NCBI GenBank assembly: GCA_008015835.1 | Contig: SSGH01000025.1 | Span: 1-64,000 of the forward strand | Origin: Lysobacter sp. | GTDB lineage: Bacteria > Pseudomonadota > Gammaproteobacteria > Xanthomonadales > Xanthomonadaceae | Length of the DNA: 64,000 bases | Direction: 5' to 3' | Shown here: positions 11,369-19,226 of the stretch, piece by piece | Layout: each line of letters starts with the position of its first letter | Position numbering within the stretch: the stretch's first letter is position 1 | The notes under the pieces: model-generated | The model's database searches: none | Seen by the model: only the letters and a program-made list of their open reading frames with translations | Told to the model about the DNA's origin: nothing | Position numbers and translations under genes: made by a program

Positions 11369-11706
11369 CCAGCGGTCACGTCGCGCAATTGCCACACCTG
11401 TCCGGCCAGCAACCGTAGACGATGTTTCAGCACCGCGCTCGGCAGCGCGGTGGTCGCGATCAGTTCGATGTGCAAATCCTGCGCCTTGCCGACGACGGTC
11501 GCGGCCGCGTCGGTCGCGCCGAGCGCGGGATCGACGCCGTCGGGGTCGTCTTGCGCCGCACGCCAACGCCGGAACAAGCCATCGCCGCGCAGCGCGTCCT
11601 GCAGCTCGGCGGCGATCGCATCGGCGCCGTGGCCGCGAAAGGCGAATTCGCCCGCGGCGCGCGCGCGTTCGGGCTCGGGCAGACTCAAGTAATAGCGCGT
11701 GGGCAT
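11365..11706 (-). CDS. Conserved hypothetical protein coupled to the PP-loop ATPase
   Basis: A 113-residue protein starting MPTRYYLSLPEPERARAAG, without signal peptide or membrane segment. It is rich in alanine, arginine and aspartate. The last helix (PSAVLKHRLRLLAGQVWQL) looks amphipathic. Its stop overlaps the start of the PP-loop ATPase by 4 bases, so both are probably made together. I do not recognise a domain. Function unknown. Confidence 0.6.
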   Translation of the reverse strand: MPTRYYLSLPEPERARAAGEFAFRGHGADAIAAELQDALRGDGLFRRWRAAQDDPDGVDPALGATDAAATVVGKAQDLHIELIATTALPSAVLKHRLRLLAGQVWQLRDVTAG

Positions 11707-11758
11707 CGGCGGCTCGCTCCTGCGACGAAAGACGGGGCTCGCGGTCAGTCCGAGGCGG

Positions 11759-12703
11759 TCAGTCCGAGAATGCCGGGCCGTCGGCGGCGAACCCGATCAT
11801 CAGCGCGCCTTTGCCGACGTTCACCATGCCGGTCAGGCTCATCACGCTTTCGTACAGATTCACGCCGTGGTCCGCGCAGACGCCGCGCAGCGAATTGTAG
11901 CCGGGCAGCGCGTGCATCTCGCTCAACGGCCCGCCGTAGCTCATGCACACGTTCGGACTGCCTAAACCGCTGCGCACGCGTTCGACGGTGTGCAGGAATA
12001 ATTTGCGCGCCGCCGCTTCGAACCCGCGCACCTTCGCGACCGGCGCGGTTTCGCCGCGATTGCAGTGCAGGATCGGTTTGATATCGAGCGCCGACCCGAG
12101 CGAGGCGCTGAGCAGGCTGACGCTCTTGTCGCCCTTGGCGCGGGTTCTGGCGCGCAGGTAATGCAGGTCGCGCGGAATCATGTAGCCCTGGGTGATCTGC
12201 GCGATCTGTTCGACCCGCGCGCGGATTTTCGGCGGCGATTCCTCCAACGCGATCGCCGCCGCGGCTTCCAGCGCCGGCACGCCCTGGGCCGCGAACAGAT
12301 TCTGCGTATCGATCACGCGCAGGGCGAACGGCGTGCTGTAGCCGGCGGCGGTACGGATCGGCTTGTAGTCGTTGAGGATGCCGAAACTCGCTTTCGTCGC
12401 GTTATCGAAGATCGGGCTGCGATTGCGGGTCAACGTCAAGCAGAACACGTAGTCGTAATCGATGACCAGCCGATCGAGGAAGAGTTCGCGAATCTGCTGC
12501 ACCGTGAACGGCATGGTTTCCGCCTCGGCGCCGCGGGTCGCGATATGCGATTCGAGGAACTGCAGCGTCGCCTGTTCGTTGCGGTGATCGGCCAATACCG
12601 CGTCGCCGATCTTCACGGTGATGGGCAACACGACGACGCGATGCCGCTCGAAGAATTCCGCGGGCATATCGCAAGCCGAATCCACGACGAGACCGATGCG
12701 CAT
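11759..12703 (-). CDS. DegV family fatty-acid-binding-like protein
   Basis: A 314-residue DegV-fold protein. The start MRIGLVVDSACDMPAEFFER carries the family N-terminal motif (VVDSacDlp) followed by VVVLPITVKIGD. DegV proteins bind long-chain fatty acids; the Gram-positive members (FakB) present them to a kinase. TIQ-like and AIDTQNLFAAQG-type segments and the C-terminal NVGKGALMIGF also fit. No FakA kinase gene is present here. The frame continues upstream to 12916 without family similarity, so ATG 12703 is chosen. Role in this organism is unknown. Confidence 0.83.
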   Translation of the reverse strand: MRIGLVVDSACDMPAEFFERHRVVVLPITVKIGDAVLADHRNEQATLQFLESHIATRGAEAETMPFTVQQIRELFLDRLVIDYDYVFCLTLTRNRSPIFDNATKASFGILNDYKPIRTAAGYSTPFALRVIDTQNLFAAQGVPALEAAAAIALEESPPKIRARVEQIAQITQGYMIPRDLHYLRARTRAKGDKSVSLLSASLGSALDIKPILHCNRGETAPVAKVRGFEAAARKLFLHTVERVRSGLGSPNVCMSYGGPLSEMHALPGYNSLRGVCADHGVNLYESVMSLTGMVNVGKGALMIGFAADGPAFSD

Positions 12704-13007
12704 GGCTTTGCTCCCTGACGATTGAGTGGGACACCAGCGAAACGACGGACCGCATCGTTTCGATGCCGTCCGCAACGACCGTCCTGCGTTCGCGGATCGG
12801 ACCGGTGCGGGCTCCGCATCCGCCGAAGCGAACGCATGCGCGCCCGCTCCGCGATGACGTCGTCCTTGGCGTCGACTCCTCCCGGCTCCTGCGAATCCAA
12901 TCACGATTGCGACCACGACTACGGCGAAACCGGATCCGAACGCGCGAAAACGCGATCGACTCCGTCGACCAAAACGCGGCGGCCGCCTCGCGAAGGCCGC
13001 CTAAACC
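12704..13007. other. Intergenic stretch without a gene
   Basis: About 300 bases between the DegV-like gene and the isomerase gene. Only a terminator-like hairpin near 12971-13001 is supportable. The open frames crossing it are arginine/proline-rich shadows. Confidence 0.6.
12971..13001 (-). terminator. Rho-independent-like terminator after the isomerase gene
   Basis: On the reverse strand a 7-bp stem (GGCGGCC/GGCCGCC, bases 12995-13001 with 12978-12984) is followed by GCGTTTT. It begins 6 bases past the stop of the gene ending at 13008. The T run is short. Confidence 0.5.
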
Positions 13008-13649
13008 TCAACCGGCGCGGGCGATGCCGACGGGCAGGCTCGCGAGACGCCGCATTTCGGGGTCGCGCAACACGCCCGGATCGCGCAGCGCTTCCAGCGC
13101 GAAGGCGTGGGCGTCGTTGCCCCAGAACAATTGATCGCCCTCGCCGTCGTCGATCGCCAAGGTCGGCACGCCGAAGACGCCGGCGCGCAACGCCGCTTCG
13201 GTGTTCTCGCGCAGCGTCGTCTTCACGACAGGATGCGCGAGCAGGGCCGGATCGACGCCGAGGGCGTCGCACAAGGGGAGGACGGCGTCGGCGCTATCGG
13301 CCGCGCGGCCTTGCGCCCACACCCAATCGAAGATGGCGTCGATCGCCTTCGTCGACGGCCCGGACGCGATCGCCAGACGCAGCGTGGGCAACGGGTTGAA
13401 CGGATGGGTGGGCGGGAAGCGCAGCCGCACGCCCGCCTGCTTCGCCTGCCACAGCACGTAGCGATAGGTGAATTCCCGTTTGCTGGGAATTTCGGCCGGA
13501 CCTTTCTGGCCGCGAGTGTCGAGCACGGCGGCCAACAGGATCGGCACGGGCACGACCTCGCGCTCGCCCATCAGGGCCTTGATCTTCGGCCACTGCAAAT
13601 AGGCGAACGGCGAAATGAAATCGAAATACCAACGCGGCGCGGCGTTCAT
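13008..13649 (-). CDS. 2-hydroxychromene-2-carboxylate isomerase family protein (DsbA fold)
   Basis: A 213-residue thioredoxin-fold protein of the kappa-class GST/HCCA isomerase group. The N-terminus RWYFDFISPFAYLQW is the family signature (YFDxxSPyayL). FGVPTLAID and DQLFWGNDA near the end are typical of the glutathione-binding and C-terminal part. Members isomerise aromatic intermediates in naphthalene breakdown using glutathione, but no other aromatic-degradation gene is near, so the substrate is open. ATG 13649 is preferred over the frame extension to 13718. Confidence 0.85.
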   Translation of the reverse strand: MNAAPRWYFDFISPFAYLQWPKIKALMGEREVVPVPILLAAVLDTRGQKGPAEIPSKREFTYRYVLWQAKQAGVRLRFPPTHPFNPLPTLRLAIASGPSTKAIDAIFDWVWAQGRAADSADAVLPLCDALGVDPALLAHPVVKTTLRENTEAALRAGVFGVPTLAIDDGEGDQLFWGNDAHAFALEALRDPGVLRDPEMRRLASLPVGIARAG

Positions 13650-13711
13650 CGGAATCCCCCCCGGGATGGCGTCAGTGTTACAGGGTCGCGACGCGGACTC
13701 AACACCCGAAC

Positions 13712-14557
13712 TCAACAACCCACGGCGCGATGTTCGGACGTGCGTCGCAAAAATTGATCAGGACCGGCGGCGGACGACAGAAACAGCGTCGGCAACGAGA
13801 GGTTGTAATGATCCGAGGTGTCGAAAATCAAATCCAGACCGCCATCGCGATCGAGATCGCCCGCAAACAGCACACGCGGGGCGGCATCATGGCCCAGCAC
13901 CCAGGGCCCGAGCGCGGCGCCCGCGCTGCGCGTCGCCTCCATTTCCAGCAGCGTCTGACGCGCGCCGCCGACGCTCAGGATCAAGCGACACACGGCATGC
14001 TGGACATCGCCGTTGTCCTCCGATGCCGGTGTCGGCCGCGGTTCGCATTGCGTATCCAAACGCGATTCGCGACCGTTCAGACGAAACGTGTACCCGGGCA
14101 AGCCGTCGGCACCGCGTTCTTCGATCGTCGCGACCCTCACCGGACCGGTCCGGATGCGTCCGCTGCGCAGCAGCATCAGCGGGGTTTCGCCGCCCGCGGC
14201 CGGTACCGGCACCGACACCTCTTCGCCGGTGTCCTCGCCCGTATTACCGTCGCCCGTATCGTCCACGATCGGGTCTTCCACCTGCGCCACCCGCACGCGC
14301 GAGCGCGCCAAACGCGCAGTGCCGGCGTTTTCGCTCACCCACAAGGTCAACCACGTTTGGCCGTCTCGCGCGACGGTCTCGCCACGATGGAAGACGCCCA
14401 GCGGCTGTATGGCCTCCGCAGGCGTCTGCGATGCGGCATGGGCGAAGCCGACGGCCAATGCGGACGCGCAGAGCATCGTGCGGAACCTCGAGCGAAACGT
14501 CGCGCGCCTCGTGGGCAAGGATGCTTTCGAAGACGATGCGATTGCGGTGGGCGTCAT
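13712..14557 (-). CDS. Secreted hypothetical protein with an FG-GAP-like segment
   Basis: A 281-residue protein. ATG 14557 has GGAG eight bases upstream. The basic start (MTPTAIASSSKA, RRATFRSRFR) precedes a hydrophobic stretch MLCASALAVGFAHAASQ, consistent with export. An acidic turn DDTGDGNTGEDTGEE lies around residue 100. Near the C-terminus LFAGDLDRDGGLDLIFDTSD resembles one calcium-binding FG-GAP/VCBS blade. Likely periplasmic or outer-surface. No function assigned. Confidence 0.65.
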   Translation of the reverse strand: MTPTAIASSSKASLPTRRATFRSRFRTMLCASALAVGFAHAASQTPAEAIQPLGVFHRGETVARDGQTWLTLWVSENAGTARLARSRVRVAQVEDPIVDDTGDGNTGEDTGEEVSVPVPAAGGETPLMLLRSGRIRTGPVRVATIEERGADGLPGYTFRLNGRESRLDTQCEPRPTPASEDNGDVQHAVCRLILSVGGARQTLLEMEATRSAGAALGPWVLGHDAAPRVLFAGDLDRDGGLDLIFDTSDHYNLSLPTLFLSSAAGPDQFLRRTSEHRAVGC

Positions 14558-14713
14558 GGACGTTCTCCGGACGAGAGGCCCATCATCCACCACATGACCT
14601 GTGAGGGAAAGCGGCCATCGTGTCGCGAAGCGATGCGTCGCGAGCGACTTTTTGCCGGAACATCGCGTCGAAGCGTATGCGCGGCCGAAGCGCGGCCGCG
14701 CATCGCCTCTCGC

Positions 14714-16000
14714 TCATTGTCCGCCCGGCGGATAGGCGCGCGGCAGCGCGCCCGCGGGCCGCAAATAGCGGTCGCGCAAGTCGGTTTGGCGGCTGCGCAT
14801 CGGAATCGCTTCGCCGTCGAACCACACCCGCTGCGCGACCGTGCTCACCTCCAACGGGTCGCCGGTCCATAGCACCAAATCGGCGCGCTTGCCGACCGCG
14901 ATCGTGCCGATCTTGTCGGCCACGCCGAAGGTTTCCGCCGGCACGCGCGTCATCCCGGCCAGGCCGTCTTCCCACGGCAGCCCATTCGCCACCGCGTTGC
15001 CCGCCGCGTGACGCAGCTTACGCGCGTAATGCGACGCATCGTCGAACTGACTGAACGCGACCGGCACGCCCGCGGCGCGCAGCCGCGCGGCGTTCTCCAG
15101 CGTGGCGCCGATCTGATCGAAATTCCCCGGCAGATTCGCGAGCGGGTCGACGAACACCGGCACCTTCGCCGCGGCCAACTGCGGCGCGAGCATCCACGCT
15201 TCGGTGCCGCCGAGAATCGCGATGCGCACGTTGTGGCGCTGCGACCAGCGCAGCAGTTGGCGGATGTCGGCGGCGCGATGGATCTTCGCGACCACGCGGC
15301 CGCCGCCGTCGAGATAGCGCGCCAAGGTTTGGCGACCGGCCGGCGTCAGCAAGGCCATGCCCGAATCCGCGCCGATGCGCCCGCGCACTTCGTCGATCAA
15401 TTGATCCAGCAGCATCCACTGCGCCGCGCGCGATTTGCCGGTGAGGTCGGCACCGTCGCTGCCCAGTTCCAGGAACAACGCGCGCGGGCCGATGGGGTCG
15501 GGGTTGCCGTCCAAGCGTACGATGCCGCCCTGGCCGCCGACGATCGAACCGCCGTTCACGCTGCTCGCGCCGAGCATGCTGAAACCGACGCCTTCCACGC
15601 GCGCGACCGGGATCAGCATCGACATCGGGTTGTAGGCCAAGGTCACGTCGAATTCGGGACGCACCACCATCTGCTTGTCGCCGCCGAGCGCCAACGATTG
15701 ATCGCGGGTGTCGTCGCCGAGCGAAATTTCCTGGAGGCCGATCGAATTGATGCCGCCGAACAGCGCGGGCGTCAGCGGTTTGCCGTCGGCGTCGACGGTC
15801 TCGACGCCGCTCGCCGACAGATTCTTGCCGATCGCGGCGATCGTGCCGTTGCGCACCAGCACATCGGTATTCATCAACGTGCCCTGCGCGCTTGCGGTAT
15901 GCACGGTGGCGTTGCGGATCAATACGTTTTGCGCCGCCGCATGGCCGGCGAGCAACAGCAGGCCGGACGCGAGCCACGCACGACGAAGACGACGGCTCAT
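14714..16000 (-). CDS. Amidohydrolase-like exported protein lacking the HxH motif
   Basis: A 428-residue protein with signal peptide (AWLASGLLLLAGHAAAQ) and an imidazolonepropionase/dihydroorotase-like frame: VLIRNATVHTA at the start and GTIAVGKRADLVLWTGDPLE at the end. Where active members carry HxH after strand 1, this one reads LTPALFGGINSIGLQ, so two metal ligands appear absent. KIHRAADI keeps one histidine. ATG 16000 overlaps the stop of the upstream amidohydrolase by 4 bases, so the two are co-translated, perhaps as a catalytic/non-catalytic pair in the periplasm. Substrate unknown. Confidence 0.8.
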   Translation of the reverse strand: MSRRLRRAWLASGLLLLAGHAAAQNVLIRNATVHTASAQGTLMNTDVLVRNGTIAAIGKNLSASGVETVDADGKPLTPALFGGINSIGLQEISLGDDTRDQSLALGGDKQMVVRPEFDVTLAYNPMSMLIPVARVEGVGFSMLGASSVNGGSIVGGQGGIVRLDGNPDPIGPRALFLELGSDGADLTGKSRAAQWMLLDQLIDEVRGRIGADSGMALLTPAGRQTLARYLDGGGRVVAKIHRAADIRQLLRWSQRHNVRIAILGGTEAWMLAPQLAAAKVPVFVDPLANLPGNFDQIGATLENAARLRAAGVPVAFSQFDDASHYARKLRHAAGNAVANGLPWEDGLAGMTRVPAETFGVADKIGTIAVGKRADLVLWTGDPLEVSTVAQRVWFDGEAIPMRSRQTDLRDRYLRPAGALPRAYPPGGQ

Positions 16001-17472
16001 CGCACACCTCCTTCGAGACCTTGCGGCGCGGCACTTTGTCCCAGCATGAAATCCGACACCGGTTGACGCGCGCGGTCGTAACGGTCGTAGACGCGGGCGC
16101 CGTCGATGTAGACCTGCTCGGCCTTGGCGTACACGCTGAACGGCGTGCCGTTCCACACCACCACGTCGGCCATCTTGCCCGGCTCCAGCGTGCCGGTCTT
16201 GTCGAGAATGCCCAGCGACTTCGCGGCATTCGCGGTGATCCATTGGATCGCGCGTTCCGGCGGAACGTTCAAACCGATGCGCGTGCCCTGCGCCATCGCT
16301 TTCGCGGCTTCTTGGTTCAAGCGCTGAATGCCCTCGGACGAATCCGAATGCACGATCGCGCAACCGCCCGGCGCGCGATCCACCAACAGCAGGTTCTCCT
16401 GGATACCGTCCAGCGCTTCCATCTTGAAGCCCCACCAATCGGCCCACAGCGCGCCGCAGACTTTTTCCTGCGCCAAGCGGTCGGCCAGTTTGTAGGCTTC
16501 CACACCATGGTGGAACGCGGAAATCTTGAAACCGAATTCCTTCGCCAAGTCCAGCATGATCGCGATTTCGTCGGCGCGATAGCAGTGGATGTGCACCAGG
16601 ATGTCGCCGTTGATGGCGCCGGCCAGCGTGTCCATCTTCAGGTCGCGCTTGCCGCCGCTGTCGTTGTTGCTGTCCTTCGCATCGGACGCGCTTTGCCACC
16701 AGCGGCGCTTCGGCGCGGCGGCGGGTTTCGGTTTGTTCTTCTTGAGATATTCGCTGGCGTCGATGAACGCCGCGCGATACCCGGCGACGTTCGCCATGCG
16801 CGTGGACGGGCCGCCGCGCTGGCCGTAGACGCGTTTGGGGTTTTCGCCGCAGGCCATCTTCAGGCCCCAGGGCGCACCGGGGAATTTCATCGCCTGATAG
16901 GTCGTGGCCGGCACGTTCTTCAACGTCACGCCGCGGCCGCCGATGAGATTCGCCGAACCCGGCAATATCTGCATCGAGGTCACGCCGCCCGCCAACGCGG
17001 TGGCGAAGCCCGGATCCTGCGGCCACACCGAATGCTCGGCCCAGACATTCGGCGTGGTGGGCGAGGTGGCTTCGTTGCCGTCCTGATGCGCGCTCATGCC
17101 CGGGCTGGGGTACACGCCGAGATGCGAATGCACATCGACGATCCCCGGCGTCACCCATTTGCCGCGGCCATCGACGCGCACGGCATCGGCCGGCGCCTCC
17201 AGGTTCGCGCCGACGGCCACGATCTTGCCGTCCTGCATCAGCACGTCCGCGCCGTCGATGCGGGTGCCGGTGCCGGTCAGCACGGTAGCGCCCTGGATCA
17301 GCACCGGCGGCGAGGCGATCGGCCGATACGTGCTGGGGTACGGGTCGAAGACGAAGCGGGAGGCCGGCTTGGCGGCGGGCTTGGCGTCGGCGGCGAAGGT
17401 GGGCGGCGCGGCCGCGAGCAACGCGGCGGGCAACAACGTCGCCGCGAGCGCGGCGCTGATCGTTCGGAACAT
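15997..17472 (-). CDS. Exported amidohydrolase family protein
   Basis: A 491-residue metal-dependent hydrolase with a signal peptide (FRTISAALAATLLPAALLAA). Metal-binding motif VTPGIVDVHSHLGVY is intact, later histidines are in ILVHIHCYRADEI, AFHHGVEAY and CAIVHSDSSEG, and the C-terminal GTLEPGKMADVVVWNGTPF is a family signature. Relatives hydrolyse cyclic amides or peptides-like bonds; the true substrate is unknown. A frame extension to 17610 precedes the signal peptide and is not used. It heads a two-gene unit with the HxH-less paralogue and is divergent from AMP nucleosidase. Confidence 0.88.
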   Translation of the reverse strand: MFRTISAALAATLLPAALLAAAPPTFAADAKPAAKPASRFVFDPYPSTYRPIASPPVLIQGATVLTGTGTRIDGADVLMQDGKIVAVGANLEAPADAVRVDGRGKWVTPGIVDVHSHLGVYPSPGMSAHQDGNEATSPTTPNVWAEHSVWPQDPGFATALAGGVTSMQILPGSANLIGGRGVTLKNVPATTYQAMKFPGAPWGLKMACGENPKRVYGQRGGPSTRMANVAGYRAAFIDASEYLKKNKPKPAAAPKRRWWQSASDAKDSNNDSGGKRDLKMDTLAGAINGDILVHIHCYRADEIAIMLDLAKEFGFKISAFHHGVEAYKLADRLAQEKVCGALWADWWGFKMEALDGIQENLLLVDRAPGGCAIVHSDSSEGIQRLNQEAAKAMAQGTRIGLNVPPERAIQWITANAAKSLGILDKTGTLEPGKMADVVVWNGTPFSVYAKAEQVYIDGARVYDRYDRARQPVSDFMLGQSAAPQGLEGGVR

Positions 17473-17636
17473 TGAGGAATCCCCGTTCGAGCGGAACATC
17501 GGACAACTGGAGCGTCGGGCAGGTGCAGCATCGGACACGCAGGCACCCGCGCACCGTAGCCCGCGCCCCGCGGACCTGCCAAGCATGACCTTCGGCAGGG
17601 TGCATGACACAATTCGACGAATCGCAGGAGACCCGC

Positions 17637-18413
17637 ATGAAACACAAAGAACAAATCGTCGAAAATTGGCTGCCCCGCTACACCGGCCTACCGCTGGACG
17701 CCTTCGGCCAGCACATTCTGCTGACCAACTTCGGCGGCTATCTCGACCACTTCGCGCGGATGACCGGCGCGCCCATCGTCGGCCTGGACCGCCCCATGCC
17801 CAGCGCCACCGCCGACGGCATCACCATGATCAACTTCGGCATGGGCAGCCCCAACGCCGCGACCATGATGGACCTGCTCTCGGCCATCATGCCGCAGGCC
17901 GTGCTGTTCCTCGGCAAATGCGGCGGCCTGAAGAAGAAAAACCAACTGGGCGATTTGATCCTGCCCATCGCCGCCATCCGCGGCGACGGCACCAGCAACG
18001 ACTACCTGCCGCCGGAAGTGCCCGCGCTGCCCGCCTTCGCCCTGCAGCGCGCGGTGTCCACCATGATCCGCGACCTCGATCACGACTACTGGACCGGCAC
18101 CGTCTACACCACCAACCGCCGCGTCTGGGAACACGACGACGCGTTCAAGGACCGCCTGCGCGCCATGCGCTGCATGGCCATCGACATGGAAACCGCCACC
18201 GTCTTCGCCGCCGGCTTCGCCAACCGCATCCCCGCCGGCGCCCTGCTGCTGGTCAGCGACCAACCGATGATCCCCGAAGGCGTGAAAACCGAAGCCAGCG
18301 ACGCGAAAGTCAGCGCCGAATTCGTCGAACGCCACATCAACATCGGCATCGAAGCGTTACGACTGATCCGCCGGCACGGGAAGTCGGTGCGGCATTTGCG
18401 ATTCGATGAGTAG
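17637..18413 (+). CDS. amn: AMP nucleosidase (short form)
   Basis: A 258-residue enzyme of the nucleoside phosphorylase (PNP/UDP) fold that hydrolyses AMP to adenine and ribose 5-phosphate. ATG 17637 has CAGGAG eight bases upstream. Family landmarks: INFGMGSPNAATMMDLL, VLFLGKCGGLKKKNQLGDLILP, CMAIDMETATVFAAGF (purine site, MET motif) and LLLVSDQPMIPEGVKT. This is the compact form common in Xanthomonadaceae and Bacteroidetes, lacking the N-terminal domain of E. coli Amn. It follows a divergent promoter space shared with the amidohydrolase pair. Confidence 0.88.
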   Translation: MKHKEQIVENWLPRYTGLPLDAFGQHILLTNFGGYLDHFARMTGAPIVGLDRPMPSATADGITMINFGMGSPNAATMMDLLSAIMPQAVLFLGKCGGLKKKNQLGDLILPIAAIRGDGTSNDYLPPEVPALPAFALQRAVSTMIRDLDHDYWTGTVYTTNRRVWEHDDAFKDRLRAMRCMAIDMETATVFAAGFANRIPAGALLLVSDQPMIPEGVKTEASDAKVSAEFVERHINIGIEALRLIRRHGKSVRHLRFDE

Positions 18414-18591
18414 GTCTTTCGAACGACGACGCAGCCTCTGCGGACGCATCCGAAACATAACGCGGTCTCCCATCTCGACCGCATCGCCCTGATGAACGCC
18501 GCGATGGGGACACGCAGGCTCGTTTTCCCGCATCCAACAGCGCCAATAACGCGAATGAGTGCGCCGCAAACAACCCGCGCTACGCTCTTCC

Positions 18592-19012
18592 CCCTCTCCC
18601 CGCATGCGGGGAGAGGGCCGGGGTGAGGGGCGAAGTCGGCACGAAACCGACATCCATTCGCGCCACTCGATCGCTCAGCTTCAGTACCCAAACGCAGCGT
18701 GCTTGAACGAACACGCGAACGGCAACGACACCGCTTCGCTCGCCCCTCACCCTGACCCTCTCTCCGCATGCGGGGAGAGGGAAGAGAGTCCGGCGCCCGA
18801 GGGAGCGCCGGAAGGGGCGATACGGCGCGCACGGATCGAACCGACGACCATGCTGTCACGCGATAGGGTGCGCTTCAGCGCACCGTTCCGGATCGTGCGA
18901 TTGAGAAAGGTGCGCCTAGGCGCACCCTATGAAGGCTTGCGGGAACGGCAGCGATCTCGCTTCGCTCGCCTCTCACCCATCCCCTCTCCCCGGACGCGGG
19001 GAGAGGGGATGG
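18592..19012. repeat. Cluster of three palindromic repeats in an 813-base gene-free region
   Basis: The stretch 18414-19226 has no supportable gene. It holds three copies of a palindrome of the form CCCTCTCCCCGCATGCGGGG: 18592-18617, 18755-18781 and 18975-19012 (the last with GGACGC at the centre). Two copies are preceded by a similar leader (cgcttcgctcgcc/ctcacc). This is a second dispersed extragenic palindrome family distinct from the TCATCCCGAG type. The GC-rich arms would fold strongly in RNA. Confidence 0.8.
18863..18930. repeat. Composite inverted repeat built from two GGTGCGC hairpins
   Basis: GGTGCGC-ttca-GCGCACC (18867-18884) and the perfect palindrome GGTGCGCCTAGGCGCACC (18909-18926) face each other. 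Their outer flanks ATAGGGTGCGC and GCGCACCCTAT are also complementary, so the block can fold as two small hairpins or one long one, a BIME-like arrangement. Confidence 0.75.
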
Positions 19013-19149
19013 AAGTGCGCTGCAGCAAGAGTATCGGAGCCGCAAGAGTTGTTCGGACGATGGCCGACGATGTACCGTTTCGAGTACGAACGCTGCATGT
19101 ATCGCACCGGATGCGGTTGAACGTCGTTTCGATCGAACTCGTCGCACGC

Positions 19150-19178
19150 AAAGACGCCCGGATGTCCCGGGCGTCTTT
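19150..19178. terminator. Bidirectional terminator-like hairpin
   Basis: A perfect 12-bp stem AAAGACGCCCGG/CCGGGCGTCTTT with a 5-base loop. It lies 48 bases past the stop of the reverse-strand effector gene. Forward-strand output ends TTTCTTC; reverse-strand output ends in TTT only. Confidence 0.65.
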
Positions 19179-19226
19179 CTTCATGGGCTTCGCGCGTCGC
19201 GGTTCGACGACGCGCCGCAAGCGCGA

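Noticed and set aside
11369-11566. N-terminal extension of the PP-loop ATPase
   Set aside because: It overlaps the 113-residue gene completely and is Arg-rich. ATG 11368 gives a 4-base overlap and a family-like start.
18559-19220. Possible immunity gene next to the HNH effector
   Set aside because: Frames here run through palindromic repeats and read as Arg/Pro/Ser-rich translations with no domain or ribosome site.
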